A DNA stretch of 64,000 bases from Pseudomonas sp. UBA4194 (lineage in GTDB: Bacteria; Pseudomonadota; Gammaproteobacteria; Pseudomonadales; Pseudomonadaceae). How positions within the stretch are numbered: position 1 is the first letter of the stretch; the number at the start of each line of letters is the position of its first letter. Under the pieces are notes generated by a model. It was not told the DNA's origin, did not search any database, and was given only the letters and a program-made list of their open reading frames with translations. Below, piece after piece: positions 17,934-26,621 of this stretch. The translations under genes and the position numbers were made by a program. The stretch is from positions 20,347-84,346 of the forward strand of contig NZ_DFUE01000018.1 of NCBI RefSeq assembly GCF_002379585.1. Reading direction: 5' to 3'.

Positions 17934-19559
17934 TCAAACCCGAAACCGCGCCACCATCGCATTCAAATCCACCGCCAGCCGCGCCAGCTCCCCGCTGGCC
18001 GCGGTTGTCTGCGCCGACCCTGCCGCCGTCTGCACCGACAGATCGCGGATGTTCACCAGGTTGCGGTCCACTTCCCGCGCCACCTGCGCCTGCTCCTCCG
18101 CCGCACTGGCGATCACCAGATTGCGCTCGTTGATCTGCACGATGGCGCCGTTGATGGTGTCCAGCGCCAGGCCCGCGCCCTTGGCAATGTTCAAGGTCGA
18201 CTCGGCGCGCTCGGTGCTGTTGCGCATCGAATCCACGGCTTGCTCGGTACCGCCCTGAATGCTGCCGATCATGCGTTCGATTTCACTGGTCGACTGCTGA
18301 GTGCGATGGGCCAGCGCCCGCACTTCATCGGCCACCACGGCAAACCCACGCCCGGCTTCACCGGCACGGGCCGCTTCGATGGCGGCGTTGAGGGCCAGCA
18401 GGTTGGTCTGGTCGGCCAGGCCGCGAATCACATCCAGCACCTTGCCAATATCCCGAGACTCGGCGGCCAGGTTGCCGATCAGATCGGCGGTGCTCTGTAC
18501 GTCGCCGCTCATGCGCTCGATGGCGCTCACGGTTTCCATCACCAGGTCGCGGCCGTCGCTGGCCGAGCTGGTGGCCTCCCTGGAGGCTTCGGAGGTGCTC
18601 ACTGCGTTGCGCGCCACTTCTTCTACCGCACTGGTCATCTGGTTGACCGCGGTGGCAGCCTGTTCGATTTCGTTGTTCTGCTGAGTCAGGCCACGGGCGC
18701 CTTCGTCGGTCACGCTGTTCAGTTCTTCGGCGGCGGAGGCCAATTGCGTCGCCGAGCCGGAAATCCGTTGCAGGGTGTCGCGCAGCTTGCCCTGCATCTT
18801 GTCCATGGCCATGAGCAGGCGCGCGGCTTCGTCGCTGCCTTGCACCTGAATCGGTCGGGTCAGGTTGCCTTCAGCGATTTCTTCGGCGGCAGCCAGGGCC
18901 TGGTCGATAGGCTTGACGATGCTGCGGGTCAACAGCCAGGCGAACAGGAAGGTCAGCACGGTGGCGAACACCAGCATCGACACCACCAGCACGAAGGCCG
19001 AGCTGTACTGACCCGCGGCTTGCTCGTTGGTGACGGTGGTTTGCGCGGTGTTGATCTTGACCAGCTTGTCCAGGGCGGCATTGACCTGCTCTGAATTGTC
19101 CTGCATCTGGGTGTTGATCAAGGCGCGGAACTCGAGCACCTGGTTGGCCGCCGACAGCGTGCGCATGCGCGACTCGAGCTGGCGATACTGGACGATCAGG
19201 TTCTTGTAGTCATCGAACGCGGCTTGCTCTTCGCTGCTGTCGATCAGCTTTTCATAGCGAGCTTTGGCATCGTCCATCTGCTGGTTGCGCTGGTCGAACA
19301 GCTGCAGGGTCTTCTGCTGGACATCCGGTTCCCGGTTGAGCAGCAGGCGATAGGACAGGACCCGCAGGCGCAGGGTCATCTGAGTCATTTCGTCCAGAGC
19401 GATGATGCTGGGGATGCTGCTCTGTTCGATGGCCTCGCCGGCGTGGCGGATCTTGCCCATCTGGGTCAGGGAAAACACCCCGAGCACGATCATCAGGATG
19501 CCGATCAGGGCGAAGCCAAGCAGGGCGCGCGGCGCGATATTCATGTTGCGTAGTGACAT
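17934..19559 (-). CDS. Methyl-accepting chemotaxis protein with four-helix-bundle sensor
   Basis: A 541-residue chemoreceptor. TM1 (residues about 12-32), a periplasmic helical region of about 160 residues consistent with a 4HB_MCP domain, TM2 (about 190-210), HAMP, and a cytoplasmic signalling domain with the conserved tip GLADQTNLLALNAAIEAARA and RGFAVVADEVRALAHRTQ. The ligand cannot be read from the sequence. A FliA-type promoter lies 55-80 bases upstream, consistent with co-expression with flagellar genes. No C-terminal CheR-tethering pentapeptide is present; it ends ARFRV. Confidence 0.92.
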   Translation of the reverse strand: MSLRNMNIAPRALLGFALIGILMIVLGVFSLTQMGKIRHAGEAIEQSSIPSIIALDEMTQMTLRLRVLSYRLLLNREPDVQQKTLQLFDQRNQQMDDAKARYEKLIDSSEEQAAFDDYKNLIVQYRQLESRMRTLSAANQVLEFRALINTQMQDNSEQVNAALDKLVKINTAQTTVTNEQAAGQYSSAFVLVVSMLVFATVLTFLFAWLLTRSIVKPIDQALAAAEEIAEGNLTRPIQVQGSDEAARLLMAMDKMQGKLRDTLQRISGSATQLASAAEELNSVTDEGARGLTQQNNEIEQAATAVNQMTSAVEEVARNAVSTSEASREATSSASDGRDLVMETVSAIERMSGDVQSTADLIGNLAAESRDIGKVLDVIRGLADQTNLLALNAAIEAARAGEAGRGFAVVADEVRALAHRTQQSTSEIERMIGSIQGGTEQAVDSMRNSTERAESTLNIAKGAGLALDTINGAIVQINERNLVIASAAEEQAQVAREVDRNLVNIRDLSVQTAAGSAQTTAASGELARLAVDLNAMVARFRV

Positions 19560-19613
19560 GGAGGTCTACCAGGAATGAAACGCAGTCCGTGCGCTATTGA
19601 GGAGGCTGCATGG

Positions 19614-19640
19614 TTATCGGTCATTGCCGGCAAGTCTTGA
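19614..19640 (-). promoter_or_regulatory. Sigma-28 (FliA) promoter of the chemoreceptor gene
   Basis: On the minus strand the sequence reads TCAAGACT, 11 bases, ACCGATAA. The FliA consensus is TAAAGTTT-N11-GCCGATAA: the -10 matches at 7 of 8 positions, the -35 at 5 of 8, and the spacing is exact. It lies 55 bases upstream of the chemoreceptor start. Confidence 0.7.
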
Positions 19641-19803
19641 GTGACAGATCGCCGCAGGGGCGAGCGATAGCGCCAAAGGTGTAGACCGATGAACGGGGCG
19701 AACCGAAAAAGCATTCCGGGGTCCATGAGGCTCCTATTTACTGGCCGGGGCGCATTTTTTTCTTTATCGTGCGCGCCCCTGCAAAAAGCTTTGGAAAATC
19801 AAA

Positions 19804-20028
19804 ATGTTGGAAGCATCCCTGAGTCAATTGGAAAGCCTGGTGAATGACCTGGTACAGCAGACCAAGCAACTGGCCGAGACCAATGCCCGCCTGTCCGCTG
19901 AACTGGCCCAGGCCAAGGATGACAACGACACGCTGCAATTGAACCTGCTGGAGCAGGAAGAGCAGCGCGGCGCCACGGCAGCCCGTATTCAGGCCCTGGT
20001 CGAGCGCGCTACGTCGGCTGCGGTATGA
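19804..20028 (+). CDS. TIGR02449 family coiled-coil protein
   Basis: A 74-residue, wholly helical protein with heptad-like pattern (LSQLESLVNDLVQQTKQLAE) matching the small TIGR02449 family, which is normally encoded just before zapA in gammaproteobacteria and resembles the ZapB type of division coiled coil. It overlaps the next gene by 4 bases (ATGA, 20025-20028), so the pair is translationally coupled. Role in division is inferred from pairing only. Confidence 0.8.
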   Translation: MLEASLSQLESLVNDLVQQTKQLAETNARLSAELAQAKDDNDTLQLNLLEQEEQRGATAARIQALVERATSAAV

Positions 20029-20294
20029 GTGTCGAAGAAAGGATCGAGGTGTTCTCGATCCTTGGCAACGAATACTCGGTCAAGGCCCCGCCCGGCGAGC
20101 AACAGGCGCTGCTGCAGGCGTTCGGCATGCTCGAGCGCACCCTGGCCGAGACCAAGCGCAAGTATCCGACCCTGGTCGGCGATCGGTTGCTGGTGCTTAC
20201 CGCCTTGAACCTGTGCCAGAACCAGCTAACCACCCAAACCCGCATCGACGCCCTCGTAGCAGCAGCGTCAGCCGCGTCCGAAACCGCGCGTTAA
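20025..20294 (+). CDS. zapA: ZapA-like cell division protein with REP-derived tail
   Basis: An 89-residue ZapA-family protein (IEVFSILGNEYSVKAPPGEQ, GDRLLVLTALNLCQNQL), expected to cross-link FtsZ protofilaments. It is shorter than usual, and the 6S RNA gene commonly found after zapA in Pseudomonas is not visible here. Residues 78-85 (VAAASAAS) are encoded by the left arm of a REP palindrome (20256-20279), so the native C terminus appears to have been replaced. It may be a second, divergent paralogue rather than the main ZapA. Confidence 0.72.
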   Translation: MSVEERIEVFSILGNEYSVKAPPGEQQALLQAFGMLERTLAETKRKYPTLVGDRLLVLTALNLCQNQLTTQTRIDALVAAASAASETAR

Positions 20295-20342
20295 CCCCCC
20301 CCCATACGCCGGGGCCTGGGACGCGGCTTACGCCGCTGCTAC
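20256..20342. repeat. Inverted REP pair partly inside the zapA-like gene
   Basis: Left arm GTAGCAGCAGCGTCAGCCGC (20256 on) lies in the coding sequence; right arm 20319-20342 is its complement with two mismatches in 24. The left arm has drifted at exactly the two positions that differ from the standard REP. Confidence 0.88.
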
Positions 20343-20450
20343 ATTTCGGTGTGTCATGGCCGGCGGGCGGCGTCCCGGGCCAACACAACACCGTGTATAC
20401 AATCTGGCATGCTGATTGCTGTGGATCTTGCTCTTATTTGGGGGTTCACC

Positions 20451-22385
20451 ATGCAGTTCTGGCGACGCAGTATCCAATGGCAATTGATCTTGAGCATGGG
20501 CACGGCCCTGCTGGTCAGCATTCTTCTGGTGGTAGGCATCTATACGGTGGTGGTCAACCGCCTGACCCAGACCTATCTGCTGGAAACGGCGATGCCGGCC
20601 AGCATCGAAGCAATGCGCAACGACATCGAACGAATCCTGGCCAAGCCGCTGACCGCCGCTCAGGACATAGCCGGTAACACTCTGGTGCAGGAATGGCTGG
20701 CCGAGGGCGAAAACGGTGCCCAGACGTCACGGTTCGTGACGTATCTGGAAGGCGTACGTAGCAGCCAGAAAGCCTTCACCGCCATCATCGCGTCCGCCGG
20801 CACCAACAACTACTACACCGAAAAGGGCCTGGACCGGGTGCTCAGCCGTGGCAGCGCCAAGGACAGCTGGTTCTACAGCTTTCTGGACAGCGGCGACCCG
20901 CGCACCCTGAACATCGACAACGACACCACCACTGGCGCCCTGACCCTGTTCATCGACCTGCGCATGGAACGGGCCGGCAAACTGCTGGGCATCGCCGGGC
21001 TGGGCTTGAGCATGAACGAGCTCTCGGAGCTCATTCACAACTACAGCTTCGGCGAGGCCGGCAAGGTCTACCTGGTGCGCAATGATGGCCTGATCCAGGT
21101 GCACCCGGACGCTGCGGTCAGCGGCAAGCGCCAACTGGCCGAGCAGATCGGTGCCAGCTCGGCGCAGGCGCTGTTGGGGCACACGCAACTGACCAGCAGC
21201 GAGTTCCAGCGCGATGGCGAAGGCTACCTGGCGTTGAGCTTGCCGCTGCGCGACATGAACTGGAGCCTGGTGGCCGAAGTGCCCGAGGCGCAGATCTACG
21301 CTCAGGCGCGCCAGGCCATGTGGCTGACCAGCCTGATCGGCATCGCGGTGGCGTTGGTGTGCCTGCTGTTGGTGGTGTTGCTGGCGCGAGGGTTGGTCAA
21401 GCCGATCCGTCAGGTAACGGATGCGCTGGTGGCCATCGGCAGCGGGGGTGGCGACCTGACTCATAGGCTCAACGACTCGCGCGCCGATGAGCTGGGGGAC
21501 CTGGCCCGCGGCTTCAACCGCTTTCTGGGCAGCCAGCGCGACATGATCGCCGATGTACTGACCACCAGCGAGCGCCTGCGCACTTCGGTGGGCCAAGTGG
21601 CTCGGGTGGTGGACAACACGGCCGAACGGGCCGGGAAGCAGCAGGAAATGACCGACATGGTCGCGACCGCCGTGCATGAGATGGGCCTTACGGTGCAGGA
21701 AATTGCCCGCAACGCCAGCAACGCGGCCCAGGCTTCGCAACACGCGCGGGACGAGTCGCTGGCGGCGCGGGAAGTGGTCAGCCAGTCGATCGTCCACATC
21801 GAGAGCATGTCGGACGAGATTGGCAACGCGGCGCAGGCCGTTGGCGAGCTTGCGACTCAGGTCGGTTCCATCGACCAGGTGCTGGCGGTGATTCGTGGCG
21901 TCTCCGAGCAGACCAACCTGCTGGCGTTGAATGCCGCGATCGAAGCCGCCCGCGCCGGAGAGATGGGCCGAGGTTTTGCCGTGGTGGCGGATGAGGTTCG
22001 TACCTTGGCGCGACGTACGCAGGCGTCGACCGACGAGATTCAGAAGATGATTCTGGGCCTCAAGCAGGGCGCCGAGAACGCCGTGTCATCGATGCACAGC
22101 GGGCAGGCGGCAACCGGTACCGGGGTCAAATCGAGCCAGCGCACCGGCGCGTCGCTCACGGCGATCACCGGGCAGGTAGAGCAGATCAGCGACATGAACC
22201 ATCAGGTGGCCACGGCGACCGAAGAGCAATCGGCGGTGACCGAGGAAATCAACCGCAACGTGCAGGGCATCTCGGACCTGGCCAGGGCCACTGCCGGCGA
22301 AGTGCGCGACTGCCGCGACGACTGCCAGGCACTGCGCGGCCTGGCCGATGATCTGGCGCGGCAGATGGGGGGGTTCAAGTTGTAA
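20451..22385 (+). CDS. Methyl-accepting chemotaxis protein with double-Cache sensor
   Basis: A 644-residue chemoreceptor: TM1 (FWRRSIQWQLILSMGTALL), a periplasmic domain of about 270 residues with dCache features (NNYYTEKGLDRVLSRGSAKDS; GKVYLVRNDGLIQVHPD), TM2 (about 285-310), HAMP, and a signalling domain with GVSEQTNLLALNAAIEAARA. ATG 20451 is preceded by GGGGG; the longer frame from 20349 would add implausible residues. dCache receptors of this type usually bind amino acids, amines or purines; the ligand is not deduced. The last 13 codons also occur as a fragment after hemE. Confidence 0.92.
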   Translation: MQFWRRSIQWQLILSMGTALLVSILLVVGIYTVVVNRLTQTYLLETAMPASIEAMRNDIERILAKPLTAAQDIAGNTLVQEWLAEGENGAQTSRFVTYLEGVRSSQKAFTAIIASAGTNNYYTEKGLDRVLSRGSAKDSWFYSFLDSGDPRTLNIDNDTTTGALTLFIDLRMERAGKLLGIAGLGLSMNELSELIHNYSFGEAGKVYLVRNDGLIQVHPDAAVSGKRQLAEQIGASSAQALLGHTQLTSSEFQRDGEGYLALSLPLRDMNWSLVAEVPEAQIYAQARQAMWLTSLIGIAVALVCLLLVVLLARGLVKPIRQVTDALVAIGSGGGDLTHRLNDSRADELGDLARGFNRFLGSQRDMIADVLTTSERLRTSVGQVARVVDNTAERAGKQQEMTDMVATAVHEMGLTVQEIARNASNAAQASQHARDESLAAREVVSQSIVHIESMSDEIGNAAQAVGELATQVGSIDQVLAVIRGVSEQTNLLALNAAIEAARAGEMGRGFAVVADEVRTLARRTQASTDEIQKMILGLKQGAENAVSSMHSGQAATGTGVKSSQRTGASLTAITGQVEQISDMNHQVATATEEQSAVTEEINRNVQGISDLARATAGEVRDCRDDCQALRGLADDLARQMGGFKL

Positions 22386-22624
22386 AGCGAGGATGTCAGG
22401 CCCGGCCCCATCGCGGGTAGAACCCGCTCCCACAGGGGGCCGCGTGGCACCGCAAAGCGGAGTGGGACAGGCCCGACCCCATCGCGGGTAGAACCCGCTC
22501 CCACAGGGGGCTGGGGATTTGGGTGCACCGCCGATCACCTGTGGGAGCGGGCTCTGCCCGCGAGGCGGCCGTCCAGGCACCTAAAATCCCCAGACCGCCA
22601 CCAGACCACCGCCCAACCCCACCG
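22344..22624 (+). repeat. Direct-repeat copy A upstream of hemE
   Basis: Begins inside the chemoreceptor gene (codons for ADDLARQ), crosses its stop, and contains two tandem REP units of about 70 bases (cores at 22410 and 22481), one inverted REP (22539-22569) and a CCCCAGACCGCCACCAGACC stretch. The same order recurs at 23844-24056 with about 90% identity but with one fewer REP unit. Confidence 0.88.
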
Positions 22625-22681
22625 GTAGCTTGTTGCCCTGCGGTCTGCGAAAATGCTGGCACTTTTCTGCCGGATGTTGAC

Positions 22682-23743
22682 ATGACTGCCCTGAAGAACG
22701 ACCGCTTCCTTCGTGCCCTGCTCAAGCAACCCGTGGACGTCACCCCCGTGTGGATGATGCGCCAGGCCGGTCGCTACCTGCCCGAGTACCGCGCCAGCCG
22801 GGCCAAGGCCGGCGACTTCATGAGCCTGTGCAAGAACCCGTCGTTCGCCTGCGAAGTCACCATGCAACCCCTGGAACGCTACCCGCTGGACGCCGCCATC
22901 CTGTTCTCGGACATCCTGACCATCCCCGACGCCATGGGCCAAGGCCTGTACTTCGAAACCGGCGAAGGCCCGCGTTTCAAGAAGGTCGTCAGCACCCTGG
23001 CCGACATCGAAGCCCTGCCGATCCCCGACGCCCAGAAAGACCTGGGCTATGTCATGGACGCGGTCAGCACCATCCGCCGCGAACTCAACGGCCGGGTGCC
23101 GTTGATCGGCTTCTCCGGCAGCCCCTGGACACTGGCCACCTACATGGTCGAAGGCGGCTCCTCCAAGGACTTCCGCAAGACCAAAGCCATGCTCTACGAC
23201 CAACCCCAGGCCATGCACCTGCTGCTGGACAAACTGGCGCAGTCGGTCACCACCTACCTCAATGGTCAGATCCTCGCCGGTGCCCAGGCCGTGCAGATCT
23301 TCGACACCTGGGGCGGCAACCTGTCGGCGGCGGCCTATCAGGAATTCTCCCTGGCCTACATGCGCAAGATCGTCAGCGGCCTGATCCGCGAGCACGAAGG
23401 CCGCAAGGTACCGGTCATCCTGTTCACCAAGAACGGAGGGCTATGGCTGGAAAGCATCGCCGACGCCGGCGCTGATGCATTGGGCCTGGACTGGACCTGC
23501 GACATCGGCGAAGCCCGCCGCCGCGTCGGCAACAAGGTGGCTCTACAGGGCAACATGGACCCCACCGTGTTGTACGCCAAACCCGAGGCCATCCGTGCCG
23601 AAGTGGCACGCATCCTGGCCAGCTACGGGCAAGGCTCGGGGCATGTGTTCAACCTGGGCCACGGCATCACCCCCGAGGTCGATCCAGAACACGCCGGCGC
23701 GTTCATCCGGGCTGTGCACGAGTTTTCCGCGCAGTACCATTGA
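22682..23743 (+). CDS. hemE: Uroporphyrinogen decarboxylase
   Basis: A 353-residue cytosolic enzyme that converts uroporphyrinogen III to coproporphyrinogen III in heme synthesis. Family motifs are present: N-terminal PVWMMRQAGRYLPEYR, the FSDILTIPDAMGQGL substrate-site Asp, GFSGSPWTLATYMVEG, and GHVFNLGHGITPE near the C terminus. Length is normal and no key residue is missing. The start is ATG 22682. It stands alone between two direct repeats, so its immediate neighbourhood seems to have been reshaped by recombination. Confidence 0.97.
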   Translation: MTALKNDRFLRALLKQPVDVTPVWMMRQAGRYLPEYRASRAKAGDFMSLCKNPSFACEVTMQPLERYPLDAAILFSDILTIPDAMGQGLYFETGEGPRFKKVVSTLADIEALPIPDAQKDLGYVMDAVSTIRRELNGRVPLIGFSGSPWTLATYMVEGGSSKDFRKTKAMLYDQPQAMHLLLDKLAQSVTTYLNGQILAGAQAVQIFDTWGGNLSAAAYQEFSLAYMRKIVSGLIREHEGRKVPVILFTKNGGLWLESIADAGADALGLDWTCDIGEARRRVGNKVALQGNMDPTVLYAKPEAIRAEVARILASYGQGSGHVFNLGHGITPEVDPEHAGAFIRAVHEFSAQYH

Positions 23744-23765
23744 TGGTCGAAACATCCGCTTTTAG

Positions 23766-23806
23766 CCCCCTCTCCCTCAGGGAGAGGGCTGGGGTGAGGG
23801 GGCCAT
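23766..23806. repeat. CCCTCTCCCTCAGGGAGAGGG repeat unit
   Basis: A single copy of the palindromic unit seen in each arm of 17796-17915 (CCCTCTCCCTCAGGGAGAGG followed by GCTGGGGTGAGGGGGCC), 22 bases after the hemE stop. It may serve as the hemE 3' hairpin. Confidence 0.75.
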
Positions 23807-23843
23807 CCCCCACCCATCCCACCCCTTACGCCGCCCCCACCAG

Positions 23844-24056
23844 CGCCGATGATCTGGCGCGGCAGATAGGGGCGCAAGTTGTGCATCGAGGATGTCAGCC
23901 CCGGCCTCATCGCGGGTAGAACCCGCTCCCACAGGGGGCTGGGGATTTGGGGGGCAGCGCCGATCACCTGTGGGAGCGGGCTCTGCCCGCGAGGCGGCCG
24001 TGCAGACAGCAAAAAATCCCCAGACCGCCACCAGACCACCGCCCACCCCCACCGTA
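23844..24056 (+). repeat. Direct-repeat copy B downstream of hemE with a chemoreceptor gene remnant
   Basis: Matches 22344-22624 in order: GCCGATGATCTGGCGCGGCA (the chemoreceptor's ADDLARQ codons), CGAGGATGTCAG, one REP, an inverted REP, and CCCCAGACCGCCACCAGACC. The chemoreceptor stop codon is lost. The offset between copies is exactly 1500 bases at the left end. Confidence 0.88.
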
Positions 24057-24068
24057 GAAGCGGCACTG

Positions 24069-24569
24069 TCATTCACCGCATTGTTTGAAGTCATACAGCA
24101 TCCGCAGATCCTTCTCCGTCACCTTGCCGTCTTTTGTGTCCTGGTCCTCAATGTTGCTTTCCAGCGTGCCGGACGCGTGAAATCCAACTTCGGTGCTAGG
24201 GAAGGAGGCTTCGAACTGCGCCTCGACATGCGTCCGGTCGGCGTTGTATTTGAACTCGACCCAGCCTGCCGTCGCTCGATAACGTCTTATCCAGCCGTTC
24301 CCTGCATTCTTTACATACGAGACCGAAGGGTAGTTTTCTTCCGGGTCCGGGAGGTTCAGTTCATAGCGGCCAGCGGGTAGGCTCTCTTTACCCAGGTACA
24401 CATTAAGGTCGTCGTGTCGCCCTTCCCCGCGTCCCATCCTCATTGAAACACCTATATACCAAGCCGGAGTGTATAGGCCATGTCTCCGGTGGCCCTGAAT
24501 GTACTCCGGCACATAGGGATATCCGTCGACAACACCTTTGAAGTTATTTGCATAGAGTTGATTGTTCAT
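24069..24569 (-). CDS. Hypothetical protein in AT-richer patch
   Basis: A 166-residue soluble protein, not recognised. It is rich in aromatic and short beta-like segments (TPAWYIGVSMRMGRGE; RYRATAGWVEFKYNADRTHV) and ends in a charged helix plus FKQCGE. The ATG at 24569 is preceded at ideal distance by AGGAG, which sets the start; the frame is open 17 codons further. Base and codon use are visibly less GC-rich than the neighbours, suggesting recent acquisition. An inverted repeat TTCTTCG-ACTATA-CGAAGAA (about 24624-24643) lies in its promoter area and could be an operator. Confidence 0.65.
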   Translation of the reverse strand: MNNQLYANNFKGVVDGYPYVPEYIQGHRRHGLYTPAWYIGVSMRMGRGEGRHDDLNVYLGKESLPAGRYELNLPDPEENYPSVSYVKNAGNGWIRRYRATAGWVEFKYNADRTHVEAQFEASFPSTEVGFHASGTLESNIEDQDTKDGKVTEKDLRMLYDFKQCGE

Positions 24570-25318
24570 TGTGAACTCCTGTTGTGTGAAACCACCCGGT
24601 TGGGCAGGTTTTGTCAGCATCGTTCTTCGACTATACGAAGAATGATTGTTATGAGCGAAGATTCAGGCCTTCTGGAGTGTGTGCAACCTGAGAATGACGG
24701 TACGTGAGTTAACGGCTGTATGAACGTTTGCGTTCATGATGATCGTGCCTGAACAAAACTTATTACTGCCGGTCTTGCTCCGCATGAGCGGTTTTAAATG
24801 GCGGATGAATGCCGCAGCGGGGGCGCCGCAAATGCCAGATATTTCTCATTCGAGATCAAATGATCGGTCATCCTTTCGCCCTTCGGGCACTGCAACGGCC
24901 AGTTTACCGGCGGTCGAGATGTCAATCTCCGAAAACGTTGCCTCAAACTCCGCGATAAGCCAATCGTTCTGAGCGGCGTACCTGAAGTTGTTATCAAAGT
25001 AAGTGGGAAATCCCTGCAGCAGGCAGGCACTTATGAGGTTAGTCGCTTCGGCAAAGTATCTGTAATTATTTTTGAATAACAGGAGGTGGGTTTATATCCT
25101 GTTGCTGAAGACGATGCTCGTAACAAAAATTAGTTGAATATTTACGTACGCTAGTCGGTGGTGCGAATAATTTTTTTCAGATCTAATCCTATAAAAGATG
25201 TCTGTTGCATGGCTGAATATGCAACTTGCTGAGAGCCGCCCTGCGAGCCATCGGGCCGCTCGGGAATGTGCAGCAGATCGAGCCAGGCAAGGGGGGCAGA
25301 CACCACAGATTGCCCATC
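24570..25318. other. AT-richer intergenic region with gene debris
   Basis: About 750 bases with lower GC than the rest of the window. Besides the gene remnant listed separately it holds three small inverted repeats: TTCTTCG/CGAAGAA (about 24624-24643), ATGAACG-TTTG-CGTTCAT (about 24720-24738) and GTTGCAT/ATGCAAC (25204-25225; the last lies beyond the 3' end of the MFS gene and might terminate it). No complete gene is convincing on either strand. Confidence 0.5.
24846..25096 (-). pseudogene. Remnant of a coding sequence without a start
   Basis: On the minus strand a frame ending at the TGA 24846-24848 encodes about 80 protein-like residues, including FAEATNLISACLLQGFPTYF, WLIAEFEATFSEIDISTAGK and a charged end RKDDRSFDLE. 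Upstream it meets a stop within 10 codons of the first good residues, and no ATG or GTG starts it. The composition looks like a genuine small acidic protein, for example an immunity-type protein, so this is probably a 5'-truncated gene. The family is not identified. Confidence 0.45.
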
Positions 25319-26581
25319 CTACGCCACCCCCACCGGCCGCAACTTCGCCAGCTTCGCCGCCACCAGCAAGGCCACGCTCAACAACCCGGCAATAAACCAC
25401 CCGACACCTGCCCATTCCCCGTAATGCCAGGCCATTCCCCCCAGTGTCCCGGCCACGCTGGAGCCTGCGTAATAGCTGAACAGATACAGCGACGACGCCT
25501 GTCCCTTGGCCTTCAGCGCACGCCGCCCGATCCAGCTGCTGGCCACCGAATGCGCGCCGAAAAAACCGAAGGTGAACATCAGCATGCCAGCCAGGATCAC
25601 CGGCACCGCGCTGAACAGGGTGACCAGCAGACCCATGAACATCAGCACGATGCTCATCCAGAACACCTTGCGCCGGCCATGCCTGTCCGCCAGCGAACCG
25701 ATCTGCGCCGAGCTGTAGATACCCGCCAGGTACACCAGCGACAGCAACCCCACCAGCGCCTGGCTCATGTGGTACGGCTCGGCCAGCAGGCGATAGCCGA
25801 TGTAGTTGAACAGGGTGACGAAGCTGCCCATCAGCAGAAACGCCTCGAGGAACAGCCAGGGCAGCCCGGCGTCCTTGAAATGCATGGTGAAGCCTTCGAT
25901 CAATCCGCGTGGGTTCATCTTGCGCGGGCGAAAGTTGCGTGACTCAGGCAGGATGCGCACGAACACCGCAGCAGCGATCACCGCCAGGCCGCCTACCACC
26001 AACATCGCCGTATGCCAGCTGACGAAGTCGATCAGCACGCCGGTGATCAGCCGCCCGCTCATGCCGCCAATGGCGTTGCCACCGATGTATAGACCCATCG
26101 CCAGGCCGATGTGTTGAGGGTGTATCTCTTCGCTCAGGTAAGTCATGGCAACTGCTGCCAACCCGCTGAGACTGAGCCCGGTGAGGGCGCGCAGCACCAG
26201 GACGCCTTCCCAACTGGGCATCAGCGCGCTGCCGATAGTGCACAGAGCGGCACAGAACAAGGCAGCCACCATCACCGGCTTGCGCCCGACGCTGTCGGAA
26301 ATGGGCCCGGTGATCAGCAAACCGACCGCCAGCATGCCGGTGGCCACCGAAAGAATCAGGCTGCTCTGGGCGGCATTGATAGCGAATTCCTGAGACAGGA
26401 TCGGCATCATCGGCTGCACGCAGTAGAGCAGTGCAAAGGTCGCGAATCCGCCGCTGAACAGCGCCAGTACCGTGCGCATGAACAGCGGAGTACCCTTTTC
26501 GATGTACAGCTCGCCCAATTCGGCGATGGCTTCGTTCAATGGCGCGATGTCCTGAGCCTGGGGCGCGACAGCAGTTTTCAC
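25319..26581 (-). CDS. MFS transporter, YnfM-like
   Basis: A 420-residue major-facilitator permease with 12 hydrophobic helices and the MFS signature between TM2 and TM3 (GPISDSVGRKP). The start of the membrane part, FSGGFATFALLYCVQPMMPI, resembles the YnfM/aromatic-compound exporter group. I chose the GTG at 26579-26581 (VKTAVAPQAQ), which has GAGG five bases upstream and leaves room for a promoter; the frame extends to 26701, but that would run across the promoter and into the divergent lysR start. Divergent from a LysR regulator that probably controls it. Substrate unknown. Confidence 0.87.
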   Translation of the reverse strand: MKTAVAPQAQDIAPLNEAIAELGELYIEKGTPLFMRTVLALFSGGFATFALLYCVQPMMPILSQEFAINAAQSSLILSVATGMLAVGLLITGPISDSVGRKPVMVAALFCAALCTIGSALMPSWEGVLVLRALTGLSLSGLAAVAMTYLSEEIHPQHIGLAMGLYIGGNAIGGMSGRLITGVLIDFVSWHTAMLVVGGLAVIAAAVFVRILPESRNFRPRKMNPRGLIEGFTMHFKDAGLPWLFLEAFLLMGSFVTLFNYIGYRLLAEPYHMSQALVGLLSLVYLAGIYSSAQIGSLADRHGRRKVFWMSIVLMFMGLLVTLFSAVPVILAGMLMFTFGFFGAHSVASSWIGRRALKAKGQASSLYLFSYYAGSSVAGTLGGMAWHYGEWAGVGWFIAGLLSVALLVAAKLAKLRPVGVA

Positions 26582-26621
26582 GGGGACCTCGGTGGGGTGG
26601 TCGATGGCGGGTGTGAAAAAA

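Noticed and set aside
20295..20450. 6S RNA (ssrS) after the zapA-like gene
   Set aside because: The interval is only about 155 bases, is filled by a REP arm, and shows none of the long rod-like 6S pairing or its conserved ends.
22656..22671. Sigma-54 promoter (TGGCAC...TGCC) before hemE
   Set aside because: The GG-to-GC spacing is 9 bases instead of the required 10, and hemE is not expected to need sigma-54.
25198..25395. Short plus-strand frame overlapping the end of the MFS gene
   Set aside because: Most of its predicted residues are Pro/Ala/Arg encoded by the antisense strand of the transporter gene.
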